Origin: Pseudomonas cichorii
GTDB taxonomy: Bacteria; Pseudomonadota; Gammaproteobacteria; Pseudomonadales; Pseudomonadaceae
Assembly: GCF_003700275.1 (NCBI RefSeq)
Contig: NZ_RBRE01000042.1
Span: 124,001-188,000 of the forward strand
Length of the DNA: 64,000 bases
Reading direction: 5' to 3'
Numbering within the stretch: the stretch's first letter is position 1; every line of letters begins with the position of its first letter. Shown here in pieces: positions 54,544-63,960 of this stretch. The notes below the pieces were generated by a model that saw nothing but the letters and a program-made list of their open reading frames with translations, made no database searches and was not told the origin of the DNA. Position numbers and translations under genes: made by a program.

Positions 54544-54866
54544 TGGGTCTAGCCTCTTTAGTCTGCATGCAGGCGCATGGCGCCCGAGAAAAGATGTGCC
54601 CCCCGCACACGGGCCAGGGACAACTTAAAGCGCGCGATTATAGCGTAATGACCGGGGATTTGGCTCGGGGGCTGAAAGCGGATCGGAAGATATAACCGGA
54701 TGTAACGCCTGAAAAGCCCTGCGACCGGCGTTGGCAGGTTTCTCCCGGCCAATAATTATCTACACCAGCGTGACTATCCACTTCTGATTGATTGAGGCCC
54801 ATCACAGTCGGCCCGACGGCCCTCAATCAAACCCCAGCGCTTGAAGTGCTCACGGAAGTAAACACG
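54544..54866. other. Divergent gap wapO / giant toxin
   Basis: 323 bases between the wapO and toxin starts, lower in GC than the flanks near 54630-54770. I see no gene and no convincing promoter or operator. TATAACC and AATAATTATC near 54690-54760 are AT-rich patches that could hold -10 elements. Confidence 0.4.
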
Positions 54867-57800
54867 ATGCAGACATTGCCTCCCTCCCCGGAATTTCCCG
54901 ACGATACCTTGCCCGCCGCTTTGGCCGCACTGAAGAGGCTCGCAGCGCTGAACATCAGCCTGCTCGGCGAACTGGACATGCTGCCCATGCCCGACGATGC
55001 CTTGCTGAATGCGATCACCGACCTGGACAGTCCACGAACGGAACAGCAGACCTCCAGCCTGTTGCAGCGCATCAACGATTTCTGGGATACGCCCAGTGCG
55101 GCTTACGGAACCCGCTACGAGAAATTCCTGAGCGGCATGCAGCAAGCCCTGCGCGATGAACTGAACGTCAAGATCCACGAGCGCGACCTGACGGCCCGGT
55201 ATGTTGCCTGCCTGCCCGCCTCGCGCCGTCGGTCGGACGACCCGCCACCAACTCCCGCGAAAAACTTTGCCCTGCGGATACAGCTTCAGGAGGACCGGCA
55301 GGTCGAAGTGGCTGGCGCGCTGGTAATGACCCAGGAGCAGGGCCATACCTTGCTGGTGCTGCCCGGCATCGGCGCAACGGGTTTTACCAGTCAGGCAGAG
55401 ATGTGCGAAACCCTCGCCCTCTGGCTCAATACCCCGACCTTGAAAGATGCGCTGCTCAACAGCATCGAACAGCGCCAGCAGGACTTGCTGAGAGAGATCG
55501 ACAACGATCCTGACCTGCATCTCGAACCGTTCAGCGCCGCCGACCTGTTGCTCATGCCCGTCATCGGCTCGCCCTACGCCCACGCCATGGACCAGCTACT
55601 CGACAAGCAGCGCAGGGATGTCCATTACGCCTGCACACGACCTCGGCTCGATGATGCGGAAAAACACCAGACACTGATCCGTGAAGCGATTGGCATGCGC
55701 GGCCTGTTCGGTCCCGGTGCCATGCTGGAACTGCGCGAGCTGGCCGCCCTGGAAAGCCGCTATCGCCGCAGCCTGCCGGACTGGATCAAGCTTGCCAGTC
55801 ACGGTGATCGCAATACTTACGCCGCACGACTGCGACAATACGATCAGGCCCGCACCGTCACTCTCAGCGCCCTCAGTGCGGCAGCGTCTCCCGAGCAGTT
55901 TGCCAGGGCACAACTGCGCATGCGCCTGGCCAACGATCTGGGCCATGATCTGGACCCCGGCGCGATAAAGGTCAGCACCCGCCGCAGCCTTGCCGTGACA
56001 GGCGAACCCTACACGGTGACCCGTTCCCTGACGGATCTGGCCTTGTACGGCCTGCATCCTGACGACCGAACGGCAGGTTCGGAGTTTCTCCAGCACACGA
56101 CCTTCAGTCTCGAAGACGAGCCGCTGGACCCCGGCTATTCGTCCTTGACCCCGGCCTACCTGGCCCAGCTCATCGACGACCTGGAGCTGCGCCTGGCCTT
56201 CGCCGAATTCCAGAAGAGCGAGTACCGCAAGGAGCACAACCAGCAGCTCATGCAACTCCTGACTCGTCGACAGATCAGCGCCCTGGCTTATGCGGCAAAG
56301 ATGCAGGGGCATATCCGTCCCGAGGATTTCAGCCTCGTCGAAACCGTGGCGACCCCGCTACAGAACAGCGCCGATTACCGACTGCACATCCAGCAGATCA
56401 GGCTCGACCGGCATGTGCTGAGCAAACTGCTGGTGATTCGCCAGGAGACGCCAGCCGGCCAGCTGGAACGCCTGATCATGGTTGCCGTGGATGCTCCGCA
56501 TTCCCAGTGCTTCTGGGCCTTCGACAATGAAACCCAGCTACGACATGAACTGATCGGCTGGGTGGTGTCGGAACCACTGTGCGAATACCTGCTCAAGCAG
56601 GTGGAGGTTGCCGAACGCACAGACCTTGCCACGCAACTGTCCGCCCTGAAGCTCAAGCCTTACCCGCCGAAAGGTTTCATCGAGCTGCCCGGCCTGGCGG
56701 ACTTTGATGCGGGGCTGCGGATTCTCGCCGAACAGCATGTTCGCGTGGCGCTGTCCGAGCAGGAACGCCACACGCCGCAATGGTATCGCCAGGCCAGCCA
56801 CGCACAGCGCCAGGAACTGGTGGCTCTGGAGGATGCGGCCAACGGCGCGCTCAGGAACTACGAGGCCAGGCCGCACACCCGCATGCAGCCGTTCAAGGCC
56901 TATGTCCATGAGCGGGCCAGCGAACAGATCGGCAAGCTGCTCAACGTGCCGACCGGCAGCGTAGACCCTGATCTCATCGTGATCACCAGCGAACGCGAGA
57001 CGATTACCTACACCGACATGCTGCTCAATGGCTACGACGACAGCATCGGTATCATCCACAGCACTGCCGATACCCAGGCAACCTTCAGCGGACCGGTCGG
57101 GGTGAATCTCAGCGTGTTGTCACCCATGAGTGTCGCGGCCTCGGTACGCGACAAATGGCTGGCCGACGATTACATCGCACTCGTCAACAGCACCCTGCTC
57201 AACCCCGCTTCGCGTGGCTACGAGTACCGTCGCAAGACCAGCCTGCTGATGACCCAGTTGCAGATGAAAGCCGCCGCCTTGCGCAGCCTGCTCAAGGGCC
57301 ATATCAGCGCGGTCCAGTATCAGTGGCTGCGGGACTCCATCGACCATGCTCACCTGAGCGATCCCCGGATCCGCGAGCAATATCCGCTGTATCCCCTGCA
57401 GATCCACGTGGATAAACCCTTTATCGCTTCGGGGCTGGACGGCATCGAGCAACTGGTGATTCCCGACACCAACCTCATCCACATCGAAACCGTGCAAGGC
57501 TGTATTGCCGTTCTACCCATGTCCATCAGGCAGACAGCGCTGCTGTACACGCCGCTGGCGCCGGACGGCATCGAATTCCGCCTGTTCAGCAGCTTCACTG
57601 ATTCGCTCAAGACCCCTGGCATGATCGATTACTACAAGGATCGCTGCCGGATAAAGTCCGGCAAGACCCTGTCGTTCTTCCTTAACGACATGCGCCAGGG
57701 CAATGCCAACAAGGCGCCCTTCCTGCCCCGGGAGTCCATTTCCGATTTCGCGGACACCTGCTTCAATCGCCCGATCATGCGCAAGCTGCGCGACGTGGAA

Positions 57801-60800
57801 GAAACCACTACCGGGCGCAACGACATGCTGGCCAGGGTGATCTGGAGCAGCATCGAGGTGATCGCCACCGTGATTACCCTGCCTTTTCCGCCTGCCAGCT
57901 TTGCCGTGGGCGTCCTGCTGTCCCTGCATGACACCGTACGCGCCCTCCAGGCCTTGCGTAACGGCGATAGCGAAACGGCCCGAGGCTATATTTTGACTTC
58001 GATCCTCAACAGTTTCGGTGCTGCTGGCGACCTGCATTCAGGCCTCAAGGGTTTCGGCGGCGTGATTCGCCAGGTCGGCCCGCCACCGCCACCTCACTCC
58101 GTGCTGCGCCCGGTGCACAAGTCACCGTCACTGCCGCGCTACGAGGATCTGTATCCGATCAACCTGTCCGACGAGCCCTTCCTGGTCGGCAAACCGGACA
58201 GCAACGGTTACTTCCCGGTACTGCGCAATGTCGGCGCGCCTTCGGCAGAGGTCGATAACACCGGGCAGTTCGTCAGGCCCGGCGCCAACGGCACATGGCA
58301 GCCCACAGGCCCGTCGCTCGGCGCGGCAAGTCCTTCGGCTGCGGGCGCGCCCAAGGGGTTTGAAGTCAGGCTTTCCCTGCGCAACGTGCCGCGCATGAGC
58401 GACGGCCACGGCAAAGGGGTCTGTACCCTCAATGGCAAGCATTACATCGAACTGTCCGGAACGACCTTTGAAGTGCAGTACGACGCCCAGCTACGCTGCT
58501 GGCAAATCATCGACCCGGACAACCCGTTCGCCTTCTTCGGCAAACAACCGGTGCGTCTTGATGAACAGGGCCAATGGCAGCTCACAGACCAGGCCCAGTT
58601 ACGCGGTGGCGGACTGGAAGGGCCACAGAATTACCGCCTCTTGCCGGAAGACGAAGCCGCCAATCCGGGCACAACCCTTGGCGATTACCAGCTACCGGAA
58701 TCGATGCAGCCGCACATGGACCTGATTATCAGCAAGGAAGGCTACGACCCGAGCGGCCTTGGCATGATGCAGTACTTTGAAACCTATTTTGTCGAGATGC
58801 GCCAGACGTTCGGCACGCTCAGGGAAAAGCTGTACCGGGATGCCAATGCATTTTTCGGCTCACCCTCCCTGCCACCGCGTCCGCCATTGCCAACCCTTGA
58901 ACCTGGAGCAACGCTCGACAACCTGTTCGAGAGCCTGTTTGCCAACAGCAAGGGGCTGGTCCTGAGCGAAGCGCCAAAATCAGTCGCCAGCAAACGCCTG
59001 CTCATCCAGAACATGCCGCTGCTGGTAAAGGAGCGGGTCGAAATCCTCTACATCGAGCATCTGTTTACCGACAAACATCTGCCAAAACTGGCCCGCTACC
59101 GCCAACTGGGCAAGAAAACCCGCTCCGGCTCCCATGAAATCAAGGATCACCTTGAATACATCAACAACAAGGCACTGGATAACAAGACGACCGAATACGA
59201 CTATTACCACCTGGTCAAGGTCGCCCACCGCCATGGCATCGAAGTCCGTCCGTTCAGCTCTTCGATCAGCTATCCGCTGATCATGCACCCTGTCGAATCG
59301 GCCGCAGGCGACGTCGCCGCAGGCCACAAGATGAGCAATTTCTTTGGTCACAAATTGATCAGCAGCGACGTGGCGGGCGATCCGTCGAGGCGCTGGATTG
59401 CCCTGCTCGATCAAAAGCTGGCGACCACCCAGGGCCATCTGCCCGGCATTGCCGAACTCGAAGGCGTGCCCAGCGTGCATATTCAGGACGTTGCAGGCGG
59501 ACGTCCGACCCGGATCAAAAGCGCTGCCGCCGGCTCGACGTCAGCCGACTCGGTATCGCGTTGCGACTTCACGATAGAGTTCGCCAACCCGCTGATCATC
59601 GCTCCGACATCACCGCTGCCGCAGAGCACGCTGCTGGATATGGCCCTGTACAAGGAACTGGGCAAAAAGCCAAGCCTTGGCACAGAGGATATCTGGGCCG
59701 GCGAATACGGCTTTCGCTGGGATGAAACCCATGGCTGGTTGCGTATCGAGCCCGAGCTATGGAAACCCAACAGCCCGCTGACCGCGATCCAGCAGTCATT
59801 GGCAGACACCAACTACGAACTGCCGCTGGAAAACCGGGGCACCCTGTACCAACTGGCCAACTTCGAGCACAAAGGGCTCGATCAGAACTATTTATTCCAG
59901 GACCCGGACATGAGCACGGTGCGGGGCAAGTTCTTCGCAGTACGCAGCAAGCTGCAAGCCGATGCCCGCGAGATCATCTCCTCCGAGCTGCCGCCACGCC
60001 CGACCATACCCGAGATCGATCCGAAAACCCCGTTGCCCGACTTTCTGCAAACGCTTTATCAACACACCGATGGCCTGGTGATTGGCGAAGGGCATTCGTC
60101 AGTGGTCAGCAAGCGCTTGATTATCGACAACCTGCCGCTGTTGTCGCAGCAAAACGTCAAGACGCTGTACATGGAACACATGCTTGCCGATCTGCATCAG
60201 GCGGACCTTGATCGATTCTTCGAGACCGGGCAAATGAGCAAGACCCTGCTGCATGACCTGAAGCGACTCGACCGGGGACACAGAACCGACCCGAACAGGA
60301 TCTACAACTATGAGCAACTGGTGCTCAAGGCCCAGCAGCACGGGGTGGAGATCCGCGCCATCGACTGCTCGGCAAGCTACCACCTCAAAGGCATCCTGGG
60401 CGATGCACCGACCACGCGCCAGCAGATGATGAACCACTTTGCGTCCCTCACCATTCGCAAGCATCAGCAAATCATGGGACAGCACAAATGGATTGCCCTG
60501 GTCGGCAACAGCCACTCCAACACCTTCCGACAGATCGTCCCCGGCCTCGCCGAACTTGAAGGCGGGATCGGCCTGCGTATTGCAGGTGTGCCGCCCGGTC
60601 AGTCCAGAGGTGTAATCGCCGACCCCGGAGAGATAGTCAGGATCGGCCTGGGTAGTGAAACCGTGCCGATCAAAGGCGACTATCTGGTGGAAATGGAAGT
60701 GCGCGGCGCCGTGCAAGCCGTTCGCCCGCCCATGCCTTTGCCGATCGAGCAGCGCCTGAGCAACCCCGGCATGTTTCTCATCGAACAGTCGGAAGACGGT

Positions 60801-60983
60801 CTGCAAACGGTTGTCCATCGCTCACGCGATACGCGCATTCATCGCACTCCGGTGCACGTCAATGCCGAAGGCAGGGTCTATCTGGAGCGGCCAAGCTGGG
60901 CAAGTGTGCACCTGACGCCTTATGACAACATGGATATGCTGGTAAAAGCGCTCGAAGACATGTTCCTCACCCGCGTGGCCTGA
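54867..60983 (+). CDS. 2038-residue dermonecrotic-toxin-like protein with tandem TIKI-like domains
   Basis: Very large protein without signal peptide, inserted in the LPS core cluster. Residues about 1-980 resemble the dermonecrotic-toxin (DUF6543-like) N-terminal region of Pseudomonas giant toxins. A hydrophobic stretch at about 987-1040 (VIWSSIEVIATVITLPFPP, then FAVGVLLSLHDTVRALQAL) could insert in membranes. Two homologous modules follow: copy 1 about 1305-1560, copy 2 about 1678-1925, each with a Pro-rich entry (LPPRPPLP / LPPRPTIP), KRLLIQNMPLL / KRLIIDNLPLL, YIEHL / YMEHM and WIALL / WIALV. Copy 2 keeps GEGH (1740-1743) and GNSH (1880-1883); copy 1 has SEAP and DQKL there. This pattern fits the TIKI/EreA/ChaN/PMT-C2 superfamily. 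The ATG at 54867 has GGAAG upstream. No immunity or secretion gene is adjacent. Confidence 0.75.
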   Translation: MQTLPPSPEFPDDTLPAALAALKRLAALNISLLGELDMLPMPDDALLNAITDLDSPRTEQQTSSLLQRINDFWDTPSAAYGTRYEKFLSGMQQALRDELNVKIHERDLTARYVACLPASRRRSDDPPPTPAKNFALRIQLQEDRQVEVAGALVMTQEQGHTLLVLPGIGATGFTSQAEMCETLALWLNTPTLKDALLNSIEQRQQDLLREIDNDPDLHLEPFSAADLLLMPVIGSPYAHAMDQLLDKQRRDVHYACTRPRLDDAEKHQTLIREAIGMRGLFGPGAMLELRELAALESRYRRSLPDWIKLASHGDRNTYAARLRQYDQARTVTLSALSAAASPEQFARAQLRMRLANDLGHDLDPGAIKVSTRRSLAVTGEPYTVTRSLTDLALYGLHPDDRTAGSEFLQHTTFSLEDEPLDPGYSSLTPAYLAQLIDDLELRLAFAEFQKSEYRKEHNQQLMQLLTRRQISALAYAAKMQGHIRPEDFSLVETVATPLQNSADYRLHIQQIRLDRHVLSKLLVIRQETPAGQLERLIMVAVDAPHSQCFWAFDNETQLRHELIGWVVSEPLCEYLLKQVEVAERTDLATQLSALKLKPYPPKGFIELPGLADFDAGLRILAEQHVRVALSEQERHTPQWYRQASHAQRQELVALEDAANGALRNYEARPHTRMQPFKAYVHERASEQIGKLLNVPTGSVDPDLIVITSERETITYTDMLLNGYDDSIGIIHSTADTQATFSGPVGVNLSVLSPMSVAASVRDKWLADDYIALVNSTLLNPASRGYEYRRKTSLLMTQLQMKAAALRSLLKGHISAVQYQWLRDSIDHAHLSDPRIREQYPLYPLQIHVDKPFIASGLDGIEQLVIPDTNLIHIETVQGCIAVLPMSIRQTALLYTPLAPDGIEFRLFSSFTDSLKTPGMIDYYKDRCRIKSGKTLSFFLNDMRQGNANKAPFLPRESISDFADTCFNRPIMRKLRDVEETTTGRNDMLARVIWSSIEVIATVITLPFPPASFAVGVLLSLHDTVRALQALRNGDSETARGYILTSILNSFGAAGDLHSGLKGFGGVIRQVGPPPPPHSVLRPVHKSPSLPRYEDLYPINLSDEPFLVGKPDSNGYFPVLRNVGAPSAEVDNTGQFVRPGANGTWQPTGPSLGAASPSAAGAPKGFEVRLSLRNVPRMSDGHGKGVCTLNGKHYIELSGTTFEVQYDAQLRCWQIIDPDNPFAFFGKQPVRLDEQGQWQLTDQAQLRGGGLEGPQNYRLLPEDEAANPGTTLGDYQLPESMQPHMDLIISKEGYDPSGLGMMQYFETYFVEMRQTFGTLREKLYRDANAFFGSPSLPPRPPLPTLEPGATLDNLFESLFANSKGLVLSEAPKSVASKRLLIQNMPLLVKERVEILYIEHLFTDKHLPKLARYRQLGKKTRSGSHEIKDHLEYINNKALDNKTTEYDYYHLVKVAHRHGIEVRPFSSSISYPLIMHPVESAAGDVAAGHKMSNFFGHKLISSDVAGDPSRRWIALLDQKLATTQGHLPGIAELEGVPSVHIQDVAGGRPTRIKSAAAGSTSADSVSRCDFTIEFANPLIIAPTSPLPQSTLLDMALYKELGKKPSLGTEDIWAGEYGFRWDETHGWLRIEPELWKPNSPLTAIQQSLADTNYELPLENRGTLYQLANFEHKGLDQNYLFQDPDMSTVRGKFFAVRSKLQADAREIISSELPPRPTIPEIDPKTPLPDFLQTLYQHTDGLVIGEGHSSVVSKRLIIDNLPLLSQQNVKTLYMEHMLADLHQADLDRFFETGQMSKTLLHDLKRLDRGHRTDPNRIYNYEQLVLKAQQHGVEIRAIDCSASYHLKGILGDAPTTRQQMMNHFASLTIRKHQQIMGQHKWIALVGNSHSNTFRQIVPGLAELEGGIGLRIAGVPPGQSRGVIADPGEIVRIGLGSETVPIKGDYLVEMEVRGAVQAVRPPMPLPIEQRLSNPGMFLIEQSEDGLQTVVHRSRDTRIHRTPVHVNAEGRVYLERPSWASVHLTPYDNMDMLVKALEDMFLTRVA

Positions 60984-61004
60984 CCTGCGCCAGGGCGTTC
61001 AGGC

Positions 61005-62450
61005 TCAGGGCTGTTCGCCTTTCGGCAAGCGCTGCTCCAGCAATCGGTGCAGCGCACTTCCCGCCGGCCAGTTGCGCATGAAGCGCGCCCGGTCACGGGC
61101 GAATGCGCTGGCGAACGAGCCCGGCGATGAGTGTTGCTGCATGGCGTCCAGATCGATCAGCGCCCAGCGATCCTCATGCCAGAACAGGTTATGGCCCTTG
61201 AAGTCGCCATGGCTGATGCGCTCGCGGATCAACTGTGTGAACAAGTGCTCCAGCGCCTGCAACTCATGCTCCGGCACATCACCCGAGGCTTCATAAGGCG
61301 CGAAGCGCTTGATGATGTCCTCTCCCGGCAGAAACTCGGTGACCAGATACGCCTTGTTGCGAAGGCCAAGGACACGTTGCTCGCGTATCGCCAGCGGCTT
61401 TGGCGTGGCGATCCCCAGAAACATCAGTCGATTGGCCTCTCGCCAGGAATACCAGGCCCGGCTCGGGCGCCAGAAGCGCTTGAGCCAGTGACCGAAACTC
61501 TTGATGTTGTAGCGCTTGATCACCAGCGGGCGACCATTGACCTCGACCCGCCCGACACTTGCGGCGCCACCGGTCTTGTACAGATGCCCCTGATCGAGCA
61601 AGGCGTCGGCCTGCTCCAGCACGGGCAGCATGGCGGCCTCTTCTTCACGGCGAATGGCGCGGAACTGCGAAGCGCTATCCTCGACGCTGAACAGACTGCA
61701 ATCGCGCCCGGTCTTGCTCATGTAGTCCTTAAGGCGCCAGAGACGGACCTTGTCGATCTGCTTCTGCAAGGCTTCCATGGGCAAGGCGTGTTCGGCGTTG
61801 CTCAACAGGTAATGCACCAGCAACTCTTCGGTGAACGGTTCCAGGGTCTTGGGCAACTGGGCGAAAAACACCCCAAGATTTTCCAGCACCGCCTGCCGCG
61901 ATAACGGCTTGCCGGCCTCTTCAGCGCGAATGCCCGCGCCGTCGATCAGATACAACTGGCCGTGGTGACGCAGCAGGTTGTCCAGATGCAGGTCTTCCTG
62001 CCACAAGCCTTTGGCATGCAACAAGGCAATGGCGGACAGCGCCTCGGCCAGCACCGCTTGCTGTTCATCGGCCAGCGGCGGCAGGTTCTCGACCTGACTC
62101 CAGGCGCTGCCAAGGCTCTCGGCATTATCCAGAAACTCGAACAGCAACCAGCCGCCCTCGCCTTCCTGCAAGCCATCGGCCAGCAGCAAGGGGGTTGTCA
62201 GGCCTTGCTCGGCCAGCAGCCGGACACCGTCCAGCTCACGTTGAAAATGCCGGGCCGCCTTGCTGCCGACCAGCAGCTTGGCCAGCACCGGGCGACCACG
62301 CCAGATGCCTGCGCCGACATAACGCTGCCCCGGCAGCACGCGCAACAGCGTCAAGAGCTGCAGATCGGCCGCGCCAATTGCATCGGCCAGGGTCACGCTC
62401 AGTGGCAGCTCAGGGGTGCGCCCGACATTCTTGAGTTCAGACAAACGCAT
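61005..62450 (-). CDS. Tandem WaaP-fold LPS kinase-like protein
   Basis: 481-residue protein containing two kinase-like folds. The first (about 30-230) has FEFLDNAESL, the catalytic loop LWQEDLHLDNLL and YLIDGAG. The second (about 280-475) has VNGRPLVIKRYNIKSF with the VIK Lys, YLVTEFLPGEDI, and HGDFKGHNLFW with LIDLDAM. Both catalytic Asp positions are filled. It corresponds to the InaA/WaaP-like gene that follows wapP in PAO1 (from memory). Its ATG overlaps the preceding gene by one base. Substrate is probably a heptose of the LPS core, but not proven. Confidence 0.82.
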   Translation of the reverse strand: MRLSELKNVGRTPELPLSVTLADAIGAADLQLLTLLRVLPGQRYVGAGIWRGRPVLAKLLVGSKAARHFQRELDGVRLLAEQGLTTPLLLADGLQEGEGGWLLFEFLDNAESLGSAWSQVENLPPLADEQQAVLAEALSAIALLHAKGLWQEDLHLDNLLRHHGQLYLIDGAGIRAEEAGKPLSRQAVLENLGVFFAQLPKTLEPFTEELLVHYLLSNAEHALPMEALQKQIDKVRLWRLKDYMSKTGRDCSLFSVEDSASQFRAIRREEEAAMLPVLEQADALLDQGHLYKTGGAASVGRVEVNGRPLVIKRYNIKSFGHWLKRFWRPSRAWYSWREANRLMFLGIATPKPLAIREQRVLGLRNKAYLVTEFLPGEDIIKRFAPYEASGDVPEHELQALEHLFTQLIRERISHGDFKGHNLFWHEDRWALIDLDAMQQHSSPGSFASAFARDRARFMRNWPAGSALHRLLEQRLPKGEQP

Positions 62451-63229
62451 CAGCGTGCCTCTTTGTGGTCACGTTGATGAAGATCGCGCTTGTGCTTGCC
62501 GCGCTTGCCCAGGCGCAAACGCCAGGCATCGACCTGAGCGCTGTCGGGGGCGGCCTGTAGATAGGCGGCCAGCAGCACGCGCAACTCGGCGTCGCCCCAG
62601 GCGTCGGCACGGCGCAGCAAAGGCTCCAGGTCCTTGATCTGGTCGCGCTGGCCAAACAACACCGGGCGGGTTTTCTCCAGATCGATCAGTTGCGCCTGAT
62701 AGGCATCGCCATGGGCCTGCAGGAAAATATGCTTGGGGTAGAAGCAACCATGAACCTGTCTGGCGTGGTGCAGTGTGCGCGCCAATTGTCCACAGGCCTG
62801 CACAATCGCTACCTGCTGACCGGCATCCAGCCCGGACCATTGCTGAAGCAAGGCATCCAGGTCAGTCCAGCCATCCAGCGCACGGGTCATCAGAATTGCC
62901 CGGCGCTCGCCATTGACCTTGCTCTCGCCATAGAACACCGCCTGCAGGGCCGGGATACCGAGTTTCCGGTAGCGATTGATATTACGAAACTCGCGGGAAA
63001 ACGACGGCTCGCCAAACGGATGGTGCAGGGTATGGGTCAGGTAATTGCTCTGACGCTTCAGATAAAAGCCCTGACCGTCCAGCTCCAGGCGACACACGCT
63101 GCTCCAGCCGCCGCGCCCGGTGTTGGGCTCATCGACGGCATCGAGCTTTTTATCCCACAGCGCCTGAAAATCGGCCAGACCATGACGCTCAAGCAAGGCA
63201 CGCTCGGAACCGGCAATGAAAACGCTCAT
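62450..63229 (-). CDS. WaaP-family kinase-like protein (HGC variant)
   Basis: 259-residue protein with the WaaP/InaA lipopolysaccharide-kinase fold. FYLKRQSNYL supplies the ATP-binding Lys, RAILMTRALDGWTDLDALL the hinge. The catalytic loop reads HGCFYPKHIFL, with Cys where kinases have the base Asp; the metal-binding Asp is kept in LIDLEKTRP. It overlaps wapP by four bases and the next gene by one base, so the three are strictly coupled. It may phosphorylate the core in an unusual way or be catalytically silent. Confidence 0.82.
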   Translation of the reverse strand: MSVFIAGSERALLERHGLADFQALWDKKLDAVDEPNTGRGGWSSVCRLELDGQGFYLKRQSNYLTHTLHHPFGEPSFSREFRNINRYRKLGIPALQAVFYGESKVNGERRAILMTRALDGWTDLDALLQQWSGLDAGQQVAIVQACGQLARTLHHARQVHGCFYPKHIFLQAHGDAYQAQLIDLEKTRPVLFGQRDQIKDLEPLLRRADAWGDAELRVLLAAYLQAAPDSAQVDAWRLRLGKRGKHKRDLHQRDHKEAR

Positions 63230-63960
63230 TCGCGCCCCTCGAAGAAACTGACGATATGGCGGATGCGCTTCTTGTCGGAAGCATTCAAGCGATCACGCTG
63301 ACGGTACTGCAAGTAGAAGCGCAGCCGCTGGGTCGCGGACAAATGATACTTGGCAACCTTGTCCAGGCAGGCCAGATCCTTGGTGATCCGGTAGCGCAGC
63401 ATGAAGCTGCGCCAGAACGCACCGTTGGGGCAATCGATGAAAAACAGCCTGGACTGGTCGTCGACCAACAGATTGCGCCATTTCAAATCGTTATGGGTGA
63501 AGTGCTCGTCATGCATGATCCGGGTGCAGCGCGCCAGTTGGCGGCTGATCACATCGACCCAGGCACGATCCGCAAGCCGCGGGTCCCGGGCGAGTGCCAG
63601 TGCAGACAAATCCTCGGTACGCGGCAACTCGCGGGTAATCAAGGCACCGCGATCATAGGCTGCGCCCTTGCGCTCCAGGCCCCAGGCCACTACGTCGGCG
63701 GTCGGAATCCCCCATTTGGCGAAACGCTTGAGGTTCTGCCATTCGGACTTGACCCGTGGCCGCCCCAGATAACGCCGCAGGCCTTTACCGGCGCCGGTGT
63801 AGCGCTTGACGTAATAGGTCACGCCGCCACGCTCCACCCGGATCACCTCCGAGAGCAGGTCGCTGGTCAGGCGCTCGCCTTGCAAGGCAAAAACCGCATC
63901 CAGACTGCCGAAGTCCTCAGCCAGAAAGGCGTATTCCGGCTCAAGAGTCCAACCCGCCAT
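63226..63960 (-). CDS. wapP: WapP, LPS heptose kinase
   Basis: 244-residue WaaP-family sugar kinase of the inner core. VERGGVTYYVKRYTGAGKG contains the nucleotide-binding Lys, ALITRELPRTEDLSAL the hinge, and THNDLKWRNLL with FFIDCPNGAFW the catalytic and metal-binding Asp residues, all intact. It directly follows waaP on the same strand (TGATG overlap), the PAO1 order waaP-wapP. Phosphorylation of core heptose by this family is important for outer-membrane integrity in Pseudomonas. Confidence 0.9.
   Translation of the reverse strand: MAGWTLEPEYAFLAEDFGSLDAVFALQGERLTSDLLSEVIRVERGGVTYYVKRYTGAGKGLRRYLGRPRVKSEWQNLKRFAKWGIPTADVVAWGLERKGAAYDRGALITRELPRTEDLSALALARDPRLADRAWVDVISRQLARCTRIMHDEHFTHNDLKWRNLLVDDQSRLFFIDCPNGAFWRSFMLRYRITKDLACLDKVAKYHLSATQRLRFYLQYRQRDRLNASDKKRIRHIVSFFEGRE

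Noticed and set aside
52768..54552. 594-codon plus-strand frame opposite wapO
   Set aside because: Antisense shadow of wapO; wapO motifs are certain and the overlap is complete.
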